Below are positions 27,322 to 36,197 of a DNA stretch of 60,195 nt, piece by piece. A model generated the notes under the pieces. That model was not told the origin of the DNA. It made no database searches and saw only the letters and a list, made by a program, of their open reading frames with translations. A program made the position numbers and the translations under genes. This DNA is from Lachnospiraceae bacterium. Lineage in GTDB: Bacteria > Bacillota > Clostridia > Lachnospirales > Lachnospiraceae. Numbering within the stretch: position 1 is the first letter of the stretch; the number at the start of each line of letters is the position of its first letter. Location of the stretch: assembly GCA_017442865.1 (NCBI GenBank), contig JAFRXK010000062.1, positions 1-60,195 on the forward strand, written 5' to 3'.

Positions 27322-29127
27322 ATGGAGTTTATAACAGAAAAAGAAGTTGTTGATTTTATCAAAAAAGAATTTCCTCAAATAGAAAATGTGCCGGTAACAT
27401 CTTCATTTACACAGAACGGCCTGCTTTCATCTATGGAACTGGTAAATATGGTGCTGGATTTGGAAGCAGAATTTGATGTGATGTTTGATTTAGAGGAGAT
27501 TGATCTTAGTGAATTCGATTCTCCCATAAAGATAGCTGAAACAATAAATAATCTTAAAGGAGCAAATGATTTCACTATAAGAAGGCTGATTGATGAAATA
27601 TTTAAGGATAAAGATACTGAAGAAGCTTTAACCTTTGATGATAAAACCTATACTTATGGTGAGCTTGATAAAAAAGTTAAAGGTCTCGCATCCGGTTTTA
27701 TTTCTGAAGGAATAAAAAAAGGTACGCATGTAATTATAATTCTTGAAAATTGTGAAGAATACATTTTGTCTTATTTAGCTCTTTTCTATATTGGAGCAAT
27801 ACCAATACCTATTAATACCAGATGGAATATTGAAGAAGTACAGAGGGTTATAGCTGACAGTGACAGCGAGTATATAATTACCGGTCTACGAGAGGGAAAG
27901 CTAACACTTGATGAAATAAAAAAATCCTTAGGAAAAAACAATATACATATATCAAAGATAATTGTATGTGGTGAAGAAATTCCGGGTGAAACAGTGAGCT
28001 TTAATGAGCTGTTTGTAGATACAGAGCCTAGGCTTGAGAATATTAATGGGGAAGATGAGGCTATGATTTCTTATACATCAGGCACAACCGGAGTCCCTAA
28101 GGGAGTGATACTGAAGCAAAACAGCATCTCAAAGATTTCACTTTATACAGCAAGGGTATGGGCTGATTGTGAGGATAAGCCTTTTTCTATAGCGCCTTTA
28201 TATTCTGCACAGGGCTTTTTAAGTATGCTTATAAACTTAGCCGTTGGCAATAAATTTAAAATGATCAGTTCATTTAACACAAATGATATTTTGAAAGAAA
28301 TATCGAAGGGAGATGAGACCATCTTTCATACCCAGCCTACTATGTGGACTATGCTTCTTAACAGCAGGGCAATAACATTTGCTAATTTTACCGGATTAAA
28401 AAAGATAGTTGTTTCAGGTTCTTTGTGCAGTCCTGAACTTGCCAGAAGGATAGAAGAAAGACTGAACATAAAATTACTTAATGCTTATGGCCTTATTGAG
28501 GGAACAAGTGTTGCAACAATGACAAGATATAATGATTCTGCTGATGTGAGATACAATACTGTAGGACGACCTGTTCCGGGTGTTGAAATCAAAATTGTAG
28601 ATAAAAACAGAAATGTTGTACCTCATGGAGAAATCGGAGAACTGGCAATAAAAGGATATATTATGGGTGGATATTATAAAAAGCCAGAAAAAACTAAAGA
28701 AGTGATTGACGAAGAAGGCTGGTTATACACCGGTGATCTTGCCAGATATTATGATACAGAGAATATAAGTATCGTAGGAAGATGCAAGGATATGGTTATA
28801 AGAGGCGGATATAATGTTTATCCCAGTGATATAGAAGAAATCTTACTTAGGATTCCCGAAGTGCAGACAGCAGCTGTTGTGGGCAGAAAGCATGATGTGC
28901 TGGGAGAAGAATTGATTGCATTTGTTGTGCTTAGAGCAGGAGAAAGGCTTAAAAAGACGGATGTGAGCAGTTTCCTTTTTAACAATTTAGCAAATTATAA
29001 ACAACCGGATCATATTTATTTTATAAGCGACATGCCATCAATTCTTGCAGGTAAAATTGATAAAAAGGTATTATCTGACTGGGCTGAAAACGGTATACCG
29101 GAAGATAAACAAATGTTTTTTTCATAA
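27322..29127 (+). CDS. Acyl-activating (AMP-forming) enzyme with N-terminal carrier domain
   Basis: 601 residues. Residues 1-78 look like an acyl carrier domain with a candidate phosphopantetheine Ser37 (NGLLSSMELV). From about 85 an ANL-superfamily adenylation domain follows: P-loop SYTSGTTGVPKG (about nt 28069), NAYGLIEGTSVAT, GWLYTGDLARY, GRCKDMVIRGGYNVYP and the catalytic lysine in ILAGKIDKKVL. It should activate a carboxylic acid to the adenylate and load it on a carrier, in cis or on the free ACP encoded next. Carrier before adenylation is the reverse of the common A-T order. The substrate cannot be predicted. Confidence 0.88.
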   Translation: MEFITEKEVVDFIKKEFPQIENVPVTSSFTQNGLLSSMELVNMVLDLEAEFDVMFDLEEIDLSEFDSPIKIAETINNLKGANDFTIRRLIDEIFKDKDTEEALTFDDKTYTYGELDKKVKGLASGFISEGIKKGTHVIIILENCEEYILSYLALFYIGAIPIPINTRWNIEEVQRVIADSDSEYIITGLREGKLTLDEIKKSLGKNNIHISKIIVCGEEIPGETVSFNELFVDTEPRLENINGEDEAMISYTSGTTGVPKGVILKQNSISKISLYTARVWADCEDKPFSIAPLYSAQGFLSMLINLAVGNKFKMISSFNTNDILKEISKGDETIFHTQPTMWTMLLNSRAITFANFTGLKKIVVSGSLCSPELARRIEERLNIKLLNAYGLIEGTSVATMTRYNDSADVRYNTVGRPVPGVEIKIVDKNRNVVPHGEIGELAIKGYIMGGYYKKPEKTKEVIDEEGWLYTGDLARYYDTENISIVGRCKDMVIRGGYNVYPSDIEEILLRIPEVQTAAVVGRKHDVLGEELIAFVVLRAGERLKKTDVSSFLFNNLANYKQPDHIYFISDMPSILAGKIDKKVLSDWAENGIPEDKQMFFS

Positions 29128-29138
29128 AAGGAGGAGCT

Positions 29139-29384
29139 ATGAGAGATAAAATTATAAGTTTTGTTACAGAAAGATATGGATGGACAGAAAAGGAATTTGT
29201 TGAGGGCTCAAGCTTTGATGATTTGGGACTTGATTCACTTAGTATATATTCACTTGTTACGGACGCAGAGGAGGAGTTTGGTATAAAAATTGAGACGGAT
29301 GATATGACTGAACTTGATACTCCTCAGAAGTTTGTAGATTATCTAATGAGGTGCATAGAGGATGCAGATAAAGCAGGTAAATAA
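29139..29384 (+). CDS. Acyl carrier protein (first free ACP of the cluster)
   Basis: 81 residues, acidic four-helix ACP with LGLDSLS; the phosphopantetheine attachment residue is Ser33. RBS AGGAGG 6 bases upstream. It lies 11 bases after the adenylating enzyme, its probable loading partner, and its end overlaps the next frame. Confidence 0.92.
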   Translation: MRDKIISFVTERYGWTEKEFVEGSSFDDLGLDSLSIYSLVTDAEEEFGIKIETDDMTELDTPQKFVDYLMRCIEDADKAGK

Positions 29385-30324
29385 AATTATTGATAATCTT
29401 TTTTTGGGAGATACGCTTGCTATGCGTACATTGTCATGTAATGTGGATAAGAATGGAGACGATACTGTTATCACTTCATTTCAATGTAATATGGCACAAA
29501 TGAAAACTACGGACATAAAACTTCCAACAGTAATACAATATGTACTGGATGATAATGGAATAGTTAAAAGCGTGGAACTTATGGACAACTTTAAAGGCTC
29601 TCAAGGTATATCGTGTGCACACGGATATCTTAATAAGAGGCTGAAAGAAATTGTTTCAGGTATCAGTTTTAAAGAAGATAAAAATATTTTAAGGGATGAT
29701 GTTGCTTTTTTTTGCAGGCACACGTTTGAGGTCACAGCAGCAAGTGTAAGCTTTTATAGGTATCTGCAGGCAAATGGATTAAGCGAAGGAGCTTTTTATG
29801 AAGAGACAAGGGCAGATGAAACTGAAGCCGGATTACTTGTGGTAGACAAGCTGGCCTGCAATGATATACATCTGAATACCGAAGAAAAGATATTATTCAG
29901 TCCATCAAATATAAAAATGACTAATGATGGAAAAATTGGTTCTTTAATGGACTTTAAGGTGATTGGAACTATTTTAAAAGATGCAAAAACAATAGACTGC
30001 TTTGAAGAAACAATAAAGCATGAAAATACACCTGAATTGGTGATAATGAGCATGATGAGACTTTTTAATTATCCATGGAAGAGGGTAGGGCGAGAGCTTG
30101 GAATAAAAAGAAATTTCATGTGTACTAATTTAGTTCCTTCGTCTGTTTATGGCGTCATGGTTCAGGCTATAGCGCTTACGCTGTTTCCTAATAATTATAA
30201 TTATTTTCAACATGCCATGGCAGGTCTTCAAAGGAATAATGATGTACCTCTTTGTGCAGGAATGGTTGTGAATTTTGAAGAAATTAAAAAATATTTCCCG
30301 GGTCTTGAGAAGTATATGTTTTAG
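29362..30324 (+). CDS. Unrecognised 320-residue protein of the biosynthetic cluster
   Basis: Not recognised. No signal peptide, membrane segment or P-loop. Mixed alpha/beta composition, several cysteines and histidines (CAHGYLNKRLKEIV, FFCRHTFEVTAAS) that might be catalytic or metal-binding. A weak resemblance of residues about 85-130 to DUF2889-type proteins was felt but not tested. Start is uncertain: ATG 29362 overlaps the ACP gene by 23 bases with AGAGG directly adjacent, and in-frame TTG or ATG codons within the next 60 bases are alternatives. Position between ACP and exporter suggests a tailoring or release enzyme, for instance hydrolase, cyclase or dehydratase. Confidence 0.75.
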   Translation: MQIKQVNKIIDNLFLGDTLAMRTLSCNVDKNGDDTVITSFQCNMAQMKTTDIKLPTVIQYVLDDNGIVKSVELMDNFKGSQGISCAHGYLNKRLKEIVSGISFKEDKNILRDDVAFFCRHTFEVTAASVSFYRYLQANGLSEGAFYEETRADETEAGLLVVDKLACNDIHLNTEEKILFSPSNIKMTNDGKIGSLMDFKVIGTILKDAKTIDCFEETIKHENTPELVIMSMMRLFNYPWKRVGRELGIKRNFMCTNLVPSSVYGVMVQAIALTLFPNNYNYFQHAMAGLQRNNDVPLCAGMVVNFEEIKKYFPGLEKYMF

Positions 30325-30333
30325 GAGGATATA

Positions 30334-31029
30334 ATGATAGAATTCAAAAATGTAAAAAAATACTATAAAATGGGCAATAATATTATTAAAGCGGTTGATG
30401 ATATCAGTTTTAAAATAGAAGATGGTAAATGTACTGTGATTCTCGGACCATCAGGCTCAGGAAAGTCTACGACATTGAATCTTTTAGGCGGCATGGATAC
30501 TGTCACGGACGGAATGATTTTTCTGGATGGTGAAGATATTACAAAGCTGAATGAAAAAGAGTTAGAAGATTACAGAAGAAAAAAAATAGGATTTGTTTTT
30601 CAGTTTTATAACCTTATTCAACAGCTTACTGTAAGAGAAAATGTGGGAATTACCGCTGATATGGTCACAGAAAGTCTTGATATTGATGAGATTCTTGATG
30701 GAGTCGGACTTAAAGAAAGAAAAAATCTTTTTCCGCAGAATCTTTCGGGCGGCGAGCTTCAGAGAGTAGCTATTGCAAGAGCATTAGTTAAAAAGCCAAG
30801 GGTGCTTTTGTGCGACGAACCAACAGGAGCACTTGACAGCGAAACCGGTAAGCTTATATTAAAGCTTTTAAAGAAGGTGTCAAAAGAAAATAATATTTCA
30901 TTGATTATAGTAACACATAATGCATCGCTTGAAAAAATAGCTGATAAGGTAATAAGACTTAAGGATGGCAGGATTGTAAGTGATGTAATAAATGAAAATC
31001 CGCTTGAGATTGACGAGGTGGTTTGGTAA
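30334..31029 (+). CDS. ABC transporter ATP-binding protein (MacB/LolD type)
   Basis: 231 residues. Walker A GPSGSGKSTTLNLLGG (about nt 30448), Q-loop FVFQFYNL, signature NLSGGELQRVAIARAL, Walker B VLLCDEPTGALD and the H-loop VTHN are intact. It belongs to the group that partners with FtsX-type permeases for lipid, peptide or small-molecule extrusion. Its stop overlaps the permease start (TAATG). Confidence 0.95.
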   Translation: MIEFKNVKKYYKMGNNIIKAVDDISFKIEDGKCTVILGPSGSGKSTTLNLLGGMDTVTDGMIFLDGEDITKLNEKELEDYRRKKIGFVFQFYNLIQQLTVRENVGITADMVTESLDIDEILDGVGLKERKNLFPQNLSGGELQRVAIARALVKKPRVLLCDEPTGALDSETGKLILKLLKKVSKENNISLIIVTHNASLEKIADKVIRLKDGRIVSDVINENPLEIDEVVW

Positions 31030-33293
31030 TGAAATATCTTAATATTAAAATGCTTCGTGATATGAAGCAAAATTTCACACAATTTATTGCTGTGTTTTTG
31101 ATGGCAGCTATTTCAGTCCTGATTTTTTCTGGAATGGCTTCGGTCTGGACCGGACTTAATAAAGTTGTAAGTGATGAAGTAAGCGATACCAATATGGCAG
31201 ATTACTATATAAAGGCATTGGGAATCACTGGTGAAGATAAAGAGAAGCTGTTAAAAACAGATGGCATTGATAAGGTGTCTTTGTCGGCAGAATACACTTT
31301 TTCGGCATCGGATGGACAAAGCGAAATAAATATAACCACTGTTGATAGTTATGATGTCAGTTCATTTACTCTTTTGAAAGGAAAAGAATTACTTTTAGAA
31401 GGTCAGGGTATATATCTGGATTCAGATTATGCATCGGAACACAATTTGAAAACCGGAGATATATTAAAAATTGATAATATTGCCGGTGAATGTATTGAAA
31501 TTGAGATATCAGGTCTGGTTCATAGTCCGGAATATTTTTATTTCACAGGAGCAGTGACAGAGACAGTTCCAAACTATGAAAAGTATGGATATGGTTTTGT
31601 AAGTAATCAGACTTTTGAAAAATTGTGTATGCAACTGAATTATACAACGGCTAAGGTCAAAGGTAATTATATATCAGAAACTGGTGATTTTGAAGAAATA
31701 TTCGGAGAACGATTTATATGTGTACAGGACAGGGGTGATTTTGCACAGTATTCAAGATCAGAAAAAGAATCATCTCAAATGAAAAAGATGGCGACTTTGT
31801 TTTCAGCGGTATTTATTTTATTATCACTACTCACTATGTATACATCTATGGTAAGACTGGTTGACAGGCAGAAGGAAGCTATAGGTACTATGAAAGGTTT
31901 AGGCGTAAAGACCAAACAAATTCTTATCCACTATGCTTCTTATGGAATATTTGTACCTTTGTTGGGTGGTATACTGGGGCTTATAATAGGTCGTTTCACA
32001 GTATCTAAGGCGCTTATGAAAGTAAAACAGACCACCCTGTATCTTCCTGAATGGAAATTAATACATTCACCGTACAGCTTTGTTCTTATTGCAGGAATAA
32101 TGATTTGCTGTGTGTTTGCATCTGTTATGGCAGCAAAGAAAGTGTTAAAAGGTAATCCTGTGGAAATAATGAGAGGTAATACAAACAATTCAAAGATGAA
32201 AAAGGAAGTTAAGGAGACTTCATTAATTAATCATTTTCCATATGGTTTAAGACTTGCGTTTAGAAATATAGCTCAAAACAAAATCAGATTTATAATGGGT
32301 ATTGTGGGTGTTATGGGTGGAATGGTACTCATTATTGCAGGATTCGGAGTTAAGGATGCCATAAATTCGTCAAATGAGTTTGTTTTCTCAAAACAATTTA
32401 CATACGATATAAAAGGGATATTGAAAAATAGTGATGTTGAGCTTGAGGATGTTCAATACCTATATGAAACAGCCATTGAGCTTCAAACCGCTGATGAAAT
32501 AAAACAAACATCGCTTTCATCGTTTGAAGCCGGAGAGTTCTACAATTTTTATGATAACAAAGAGAATAAGATTGGACTTCCGGATAAAGGCGCTCTTATT
32601 TCCAGACATTTGGCAGATGAGATGGGGATAACAGCCGGCGATAATATAAAAATCAGAATACCCGGAAGGAATGAATGGATTAATATATACATACAAAATA
32701 CGGTTAAAATGTTATCTCCGCAGGGTTTATTTATTTCTAAGACAGCACTTGAAAATGCAGGTGCAGCATTCAAAAGAACCGGTTTTGTAACTGACAGTCA
32801 TGATGCGAATTATTATTCAGACATATCAGGTGTGAAGAATGTTATAACACGCAGTGAGCAGCTGGAGAACACAGAGCTGGTAGCAGATTCTGTTATGTCT
32901 ATTGTAAAGCTTCTTATTATGGCTTCAGTTCTGCTTAGTGTGGTTATTCTGTACAATTTAGGGATACTTAATTATGTTGAGCGTGTCAGAGAATATTCTA
33001 CAATGAAGGTGCTCGGATTTTATCAGAGAGAAATCAGAAGTATAGCTATATTAGAGTGTGTAATAACAACGATTATTGGTTGGGTGCTTGGTTTAATACT
33101 TGGAAGAATATTTCTTAAAGTGTACATTAAGATTATTTCATTTGATACCTTTGAATGGTTATCAGATGCAAGTATAGCTACTTATGTTATTGCATCAGTA
33201 ATAATTATAGGTGTTTCGCTTTTGGTTAATCTTCTTCTGGCTCATAAAATAAGAAAGATAGTTATGGTTGAGGCATTGAAGTCTGTGGAATAG
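31029..33293 (+). CDS. FtsX-family ABC permease
   Basis: 754 residues from ATG 31029. Topology: a first helix at about 15-38, a large extracytoplasmic domain, three helices at about 260-380, a cytoplasmic link, a second FtsX unit with a helix near 420, an outer domain and three helices at the C-terminus. Both halves show FtsX permease-like segments (MVRLVDRQKEAIGTMKGLG and VERVREYSTMKVLGF). With the preceding ATPase it forms a type VII mechanotransmission-like exporter. The likely job is export of, or self-protection from, the cluster product. Confidence 0.92.
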   Translation: MKYLNIKMLRDMKQNFTQFIAVFLMAAISVLIFSGMASVWTGLNKVVSDEVSDTNMADYYIKALGITGEDKEKLLKTDGIDKVSLSAEYTFSASDGQSEINITTVDSYDVSSFTLLKGKELLLEGQGIYLDSDYASEHNLKTGDILKIDNIAGECIEIEISGLVHSPEYFYFTGAVTETVPNYEKYGYGFVSNQTFEKLCMQLNYTTAKVKGNYISETGDFEEIFGERFICVQDRGDFAQYSRSEKESSQMKKMATLFSAVFILLSLLTMYTSMVRLVDRQKEAIGTMKGLGVKTKQILIHYASYGIFVPLLGGILGLIIGRFTVSKALMKVKQTTLYLPEWKLIHSPYSFVLIAGIMICCVFASVMAAKKVLKGNPVEIMRGNTNNSKMKKEVKETSLINHFPYGLRLAFRNIAQNKIRFIMGIVGVMGGMVLIIAGFGVKDAINSSNEFVFSKQFTYDIKGILKNSDVELEDVQYLYETAIELQTADEIKQTSLSSFEAGEFYNFYDNKENKIGLPDKGALISRHLADEMGITAGDNIKIRIPGRNEWINIYIQNTVKMLSPQGLFISKTALENAGAAFKRTGFVTDSHDANYYSDISGVKNVITRSEQLENTELVADSVMSIVKLLIMASVLLSVVILYNLGILNYVERVREYSTMKVLGFYQREIRSIAILECVITTIIGWVLGLILGRIFLKVYIKIISFDTFEWLSDASIATYVIASVIIIGVSLLVNLLLAHKIRKIVMVEALKSVE

Positions 33294-33310
33294 TTATTTT
33301 GGAGGAACCT

Positions 33311-34786
33311 ATGGAGAATAGAAAAAAGACAGTATATGAGCTTTTATCATATGCCTGTGAACATTTTGGCGATGTTAATGCAATTTGCAGGAATGATTTG
33401 AATATTACATATAAAGATCTGTTTGAAATAGTAAAGCTCAGAGCGATAATGTATCAGAGAGAAGGTTGTATTGGAAAATATATTGATATAAAGCCGGAGC
33501 TGAGCATAAAATTTCTGATTGAATTTCTGTCACTTTCAATGGCAGGAGCAGTGGTCGTTTTACATGAGCCGGGACTCAGGCTGCAAGAATTTGATGTGCC
33601 CGTTTTTAAATATGTTGACCCCGAAAAAAGCATTGAAGAAGAATGTTTAAATTTTCCGGGGAATAATGAGAATGATGAGGAGTATCAAAATATATCTGAA
33701 AATGAAATATGCACATTAATATTTACATCAGGAACATCCGGCAGGCAAAAGGGAGTTTTATTAAGCCAGAAAAACATTATAACAGATGCAATGCTTGGAT
33801 ATAAGACTATAGGTATAGAAGCACTTAAACCGGGCGATAGAACCATACCGGTTCTTCCTGTTTTTCATATGTTTGGGATAACTGCATCAATGCTTTCTCC
33901 AATCTATGCCGGGTTATCGCTTTGTTTTATAGAGGATATTAAATATCTTTCAAGAAAAATAAATATAATAAGGCCCAAAATACTATTTTTAGTGCCTATG
34001 ATACTTAAAGCTTTACTGGCAAAAGCACAACAGATGCTGGAGCGTGGAGTAATACAGGAGCAATACATAAAAGAAAAGGTGTTTGGAGGCGCAGACATAG
34101 TGGTTTCAGGCGGAGCTCCGCTTGCCGACTACATAGCAGAAGGCTTTGAAAAATATGGCATTAAGGTTTTAAATGGCTATGGGATAACCGAATGTAGTCC
34201 TATAGTTACGGTTTCAAATCATATCGATTATAAAACGGGAGCAGTAGGTAAAATTAATAATCTGTATAATACCAAGGTGGTAATACACAACGGATGTATC
34301 CTGGTTGGCGGAGATATTGTCATGGAAGGATATTATACTGAAGAAGAGAACCCTTTTATATTTATTGATGAAGAAAGATTTTTTAATACCAAAGATTATG
34401 GATTAACAGATGATGATGGAAATCTGTATATAAGAGGACGGGATTCAAATTTAATCATAATGGATGATGGTAATAATATTTCTCCTGAAGAAATAGAAAA
34501 CAGATTTGAAAAATATGCAGCTATAGAAGGGGTAATTGTTTATCCCGGAAAAGTTAATGGAAATAATATTTTATGCATAACTGTTAAGCCGACAAATGAG
34601 ATAATAGGTGAATACAGCTTAGATGAAATAAAAAGCATGGTAAACATAATTATAAAAGAAGTAAATGCTGCTTTACCATCATTTAAAATGATAAAAAAAG
34701 CTGTTATAAGAACTGAGCCTTTTATTAAGACTGGCTTAAATAAAATTAAAAGAATTGAGGAGAATACAAATGGACAGTGTGATTAA
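33311..34786 (+). CDS. Second acyl-activating (AMP-forming) enzyme
   Basis: 491 residues from ATG 33311 (GGAGG at 33301). ANL-family motifs: FTSGTSGRQKGVLLSQ (about nt 33720), LPVFHMFG, NGYGITECSPIVTVS, FFNTKDYGLTDDDGNLYIRGR and the C-terminal lysine in IKTGLNKIKR. It looks like a fatty-acyl or aryl-acid ligase acting with the ACP whose gene overlaps its end. Without a carrier domain of its own, it differs from the first adenylating enzyme; two activating enzymes imply two different acyl substrates. Confidence 0.88.
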   Translation: MENRKKTVYELLSYACEHFGDVNAICRNDLNITYKDLFEIVKLRAIMYQREGCIGKYIDIKPELSIKFLIEFLSLSMAGAVVVLHEPGLRLQEFDVPVFKYVDPEKSIEEECLNFPGNNENDEEYQNISENEICTLIFTSGTSGRQKGVLLSQKNIITDAMLGYKTIGIEALKPGDRTIPVLPVFHMFGITASMLSPIYAGLSLCFIEDIKYLSRKINIIRPKILFLVPMILKALLAKAQQMLERGVIQEQYIKEKVFGGADIVVSGGAPLADYIAEGFEKYGIKVLNGYGITECSPIVTVSNHIDYKTGAVGKINNLYNTKVVIHNGCILVGGDIVMEGYYTEEENPFIFIDEERFFNTKDYGLTDDDGNLYIRGRDSNLIIMDDGNNISPEEIENRFEKYAAIEGVIVYPGKVNGNNILCITVKPTNEIIGEYSLDEIKSMVNIIIKEVNAALPSFKMIKKAVIRTEPFIKTGLNKIKRIEENTNGQCD

Positions 34787-35000
34787 TATAATTAAACACT
34801 TTTTGCAGAATGATGAATTAGAAATTAATGCTGATACAAGACTGGCAGAGGATTTAGGCATGTCATCATTCGAACTCATGGAATTGAGCTGTGAATTTGA
34901 AGATGAGTATGATATTAAATTTCAGACAGATGAAATGATTAATTTTCAGTCGGTAAGTCAGATTTATGAATTTTTAAAGGCAAGAGCAGTGTTTGAATAG
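34770..35000 (+). CDS. Acyl carrier protein (second free ACP)
   Basis: 76 residues from ATG 34770, GAGGAG at 34757. LAEDLGMSSFELMELS places the phosphopantetheine residue at Ser33. The start overlaps the ligase gene by 17 bases, so production is probably coupled. It lies 12 bases before an amino acid:[carrier protein] ligase gene and is therefore the best candidate for an aminoacyl-carrying protein. Confidence 0.9.
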   Translation: MDSVINIIKHFLQNDELEINADTRLAEDLGMSSFELMELSCEFEDEYDIKFQTDEMINFQSVSQIYEFLKARAVFE

Positions 35001-35012
35001 AAAGGATAAAAA

Positions 35013-36197
35013 ATGAAAGAAATAGTATATGGATTAGAAGGAATAGAACAGTCTGATATTGATATTTTTACAGATATGATTACATATGTATCTGAATATA
35101 TTTACGGAATTACAAAACAAAAAGATAAGCTTGTTCTTGAAATAGAAGATACAAGAGAGGAGGAAATACTTAAGAAAATAAAAGAACTGAGAGGATATTT
35201 AAAGCTTGATGATGTGAAGAAAGGAAGAAACGTTGAGACAAAGATACTTGAAGATTATGAGGAAAATGAAGCAATCAATGAAATAAGTCCTTTTGACGAG
35301 CTTATTAGAACAGGAAGCATTGTAGAGATGACAGACGGGGTATATGGCTACAGCGGATTGTTTTTAAAGGTTTTTAAATATTTTAATGATAAAATCGAGG
35401 AATTTGGACGAAAAACCTTCAAGGATATTATTGAATTTGAAGATTCTATATTATATACCGTGAAAGAATATGAAAGAGGACTATATTTTGAAAGCTTTCC
35501 TCATCATTTGTGCTTTGAGACAAATATGAAAAGCGATGTGGAGCTGTTGGACAGATTTTCAAAAAACGGTGCATCAGACCCGGAAATTTTTGATATTGTG
35601 AATTTTAAAAAGCCTAAAAATATATTGAGGCATGCCGCCTGTGTACCAATTTATCCCATATTAGAAAACAGAGTAATAGAAGAGGACAAGCCTGTATATT
35701 ATATGGTATCCGGAAAGTGCTTCAGAAATGAGGATAAAAATGCAACGGAGCTTTCAAGGCTAAATGAATTTTACATGAAGGAATATGTTTGCGTAGGTAC
35801 ATATGACCAGACGATAAGAATGATAGAAGAGGCAAAGGCACTTTGGCATTATTGGATAGACACATTTAAGCTCAAGTGTACAATAGAAACCGCAAACGAT
35901 TCTTTTTTTGCGAATAATTATAAAAAACTTAAGATATTTCAAATTATGGGCAATTCAAAGCAGGAGTTCAGGGTAGACCTTCCTCATAGTAAAAATCAAT
36001 GTGCTGTAAGCTCTGCAAATGTACATAGAACTCATTTTACGAAAACATATAATATTCATTCTGAAAATTCGCTTTGCAGCAGTTCATGCTTTGCTTTCGG
36101 AGTAGAGAGACTTACATACGCGCTTTTGTGTCAGAAGGGACTTGACGTTAATAAGTGGGACGAAGCAACGCGAAAGGAAATATTCGGAGATGAATGA
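35013..36197 (+). CDS. Class II aaRS-like amino acid:[carrier protein] ligase
   Basis: 394 residues. A seryl-tRNA-synthetase-like catalytic core without a coiled-coil tRNA-binding arm: motif 2 GKCFRNEDKNATELSRLNEF and motif 3 CFAFGVERLTYALL. Cys210 (HAACVPIYP), Glu252 (RLNEF) and Cys359 (motif 3) occupy the places of the Zn ligands known in atypical SerRS and in amino acid:[carrier protein] ligases. The latter activate glycine or alanine and attach it to a carrier phosphopantetheine instead of tRNA. The ACP gene just upstream supports this role. Which amino acid is used is unknown. The 70-residue N-terminal region is extra and unrecognised. Confidence 0.85.
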   Translation: MKEIVYGLEGIEQSDIDIFTDMITYVSEYIYGITKQKDKLVLEIEDTREEEILKKIKELRGYLKLDDVKKGRNVETKILEDYEENEAINEISPFDELIRTGSIVEMTDGVYGYSGLFLKVFKYFNDKIEEFGRKTFKDIIEFEDSILYTVKEYERGLYFESFPHHLCFETNMKSDVELLDRFSKNGASDPEIFDIVNFKKPKNILRHAACVPIYPILENRVIEEDKPVYYMVSGKCFRNEDKNATELSRLNEFYMKEYVCVGTYDQTIRMIEEAKALWHYWIDTFKLKCTIETANDSFFANNYKKLKIFQIMGNSKQEFRVDLPHSKNQCAVSSANVHRTHFTKTYNIHSENSLCSSSCFAFGVERLTYALLCQKGLDVNKWDEATRKEIFGDE

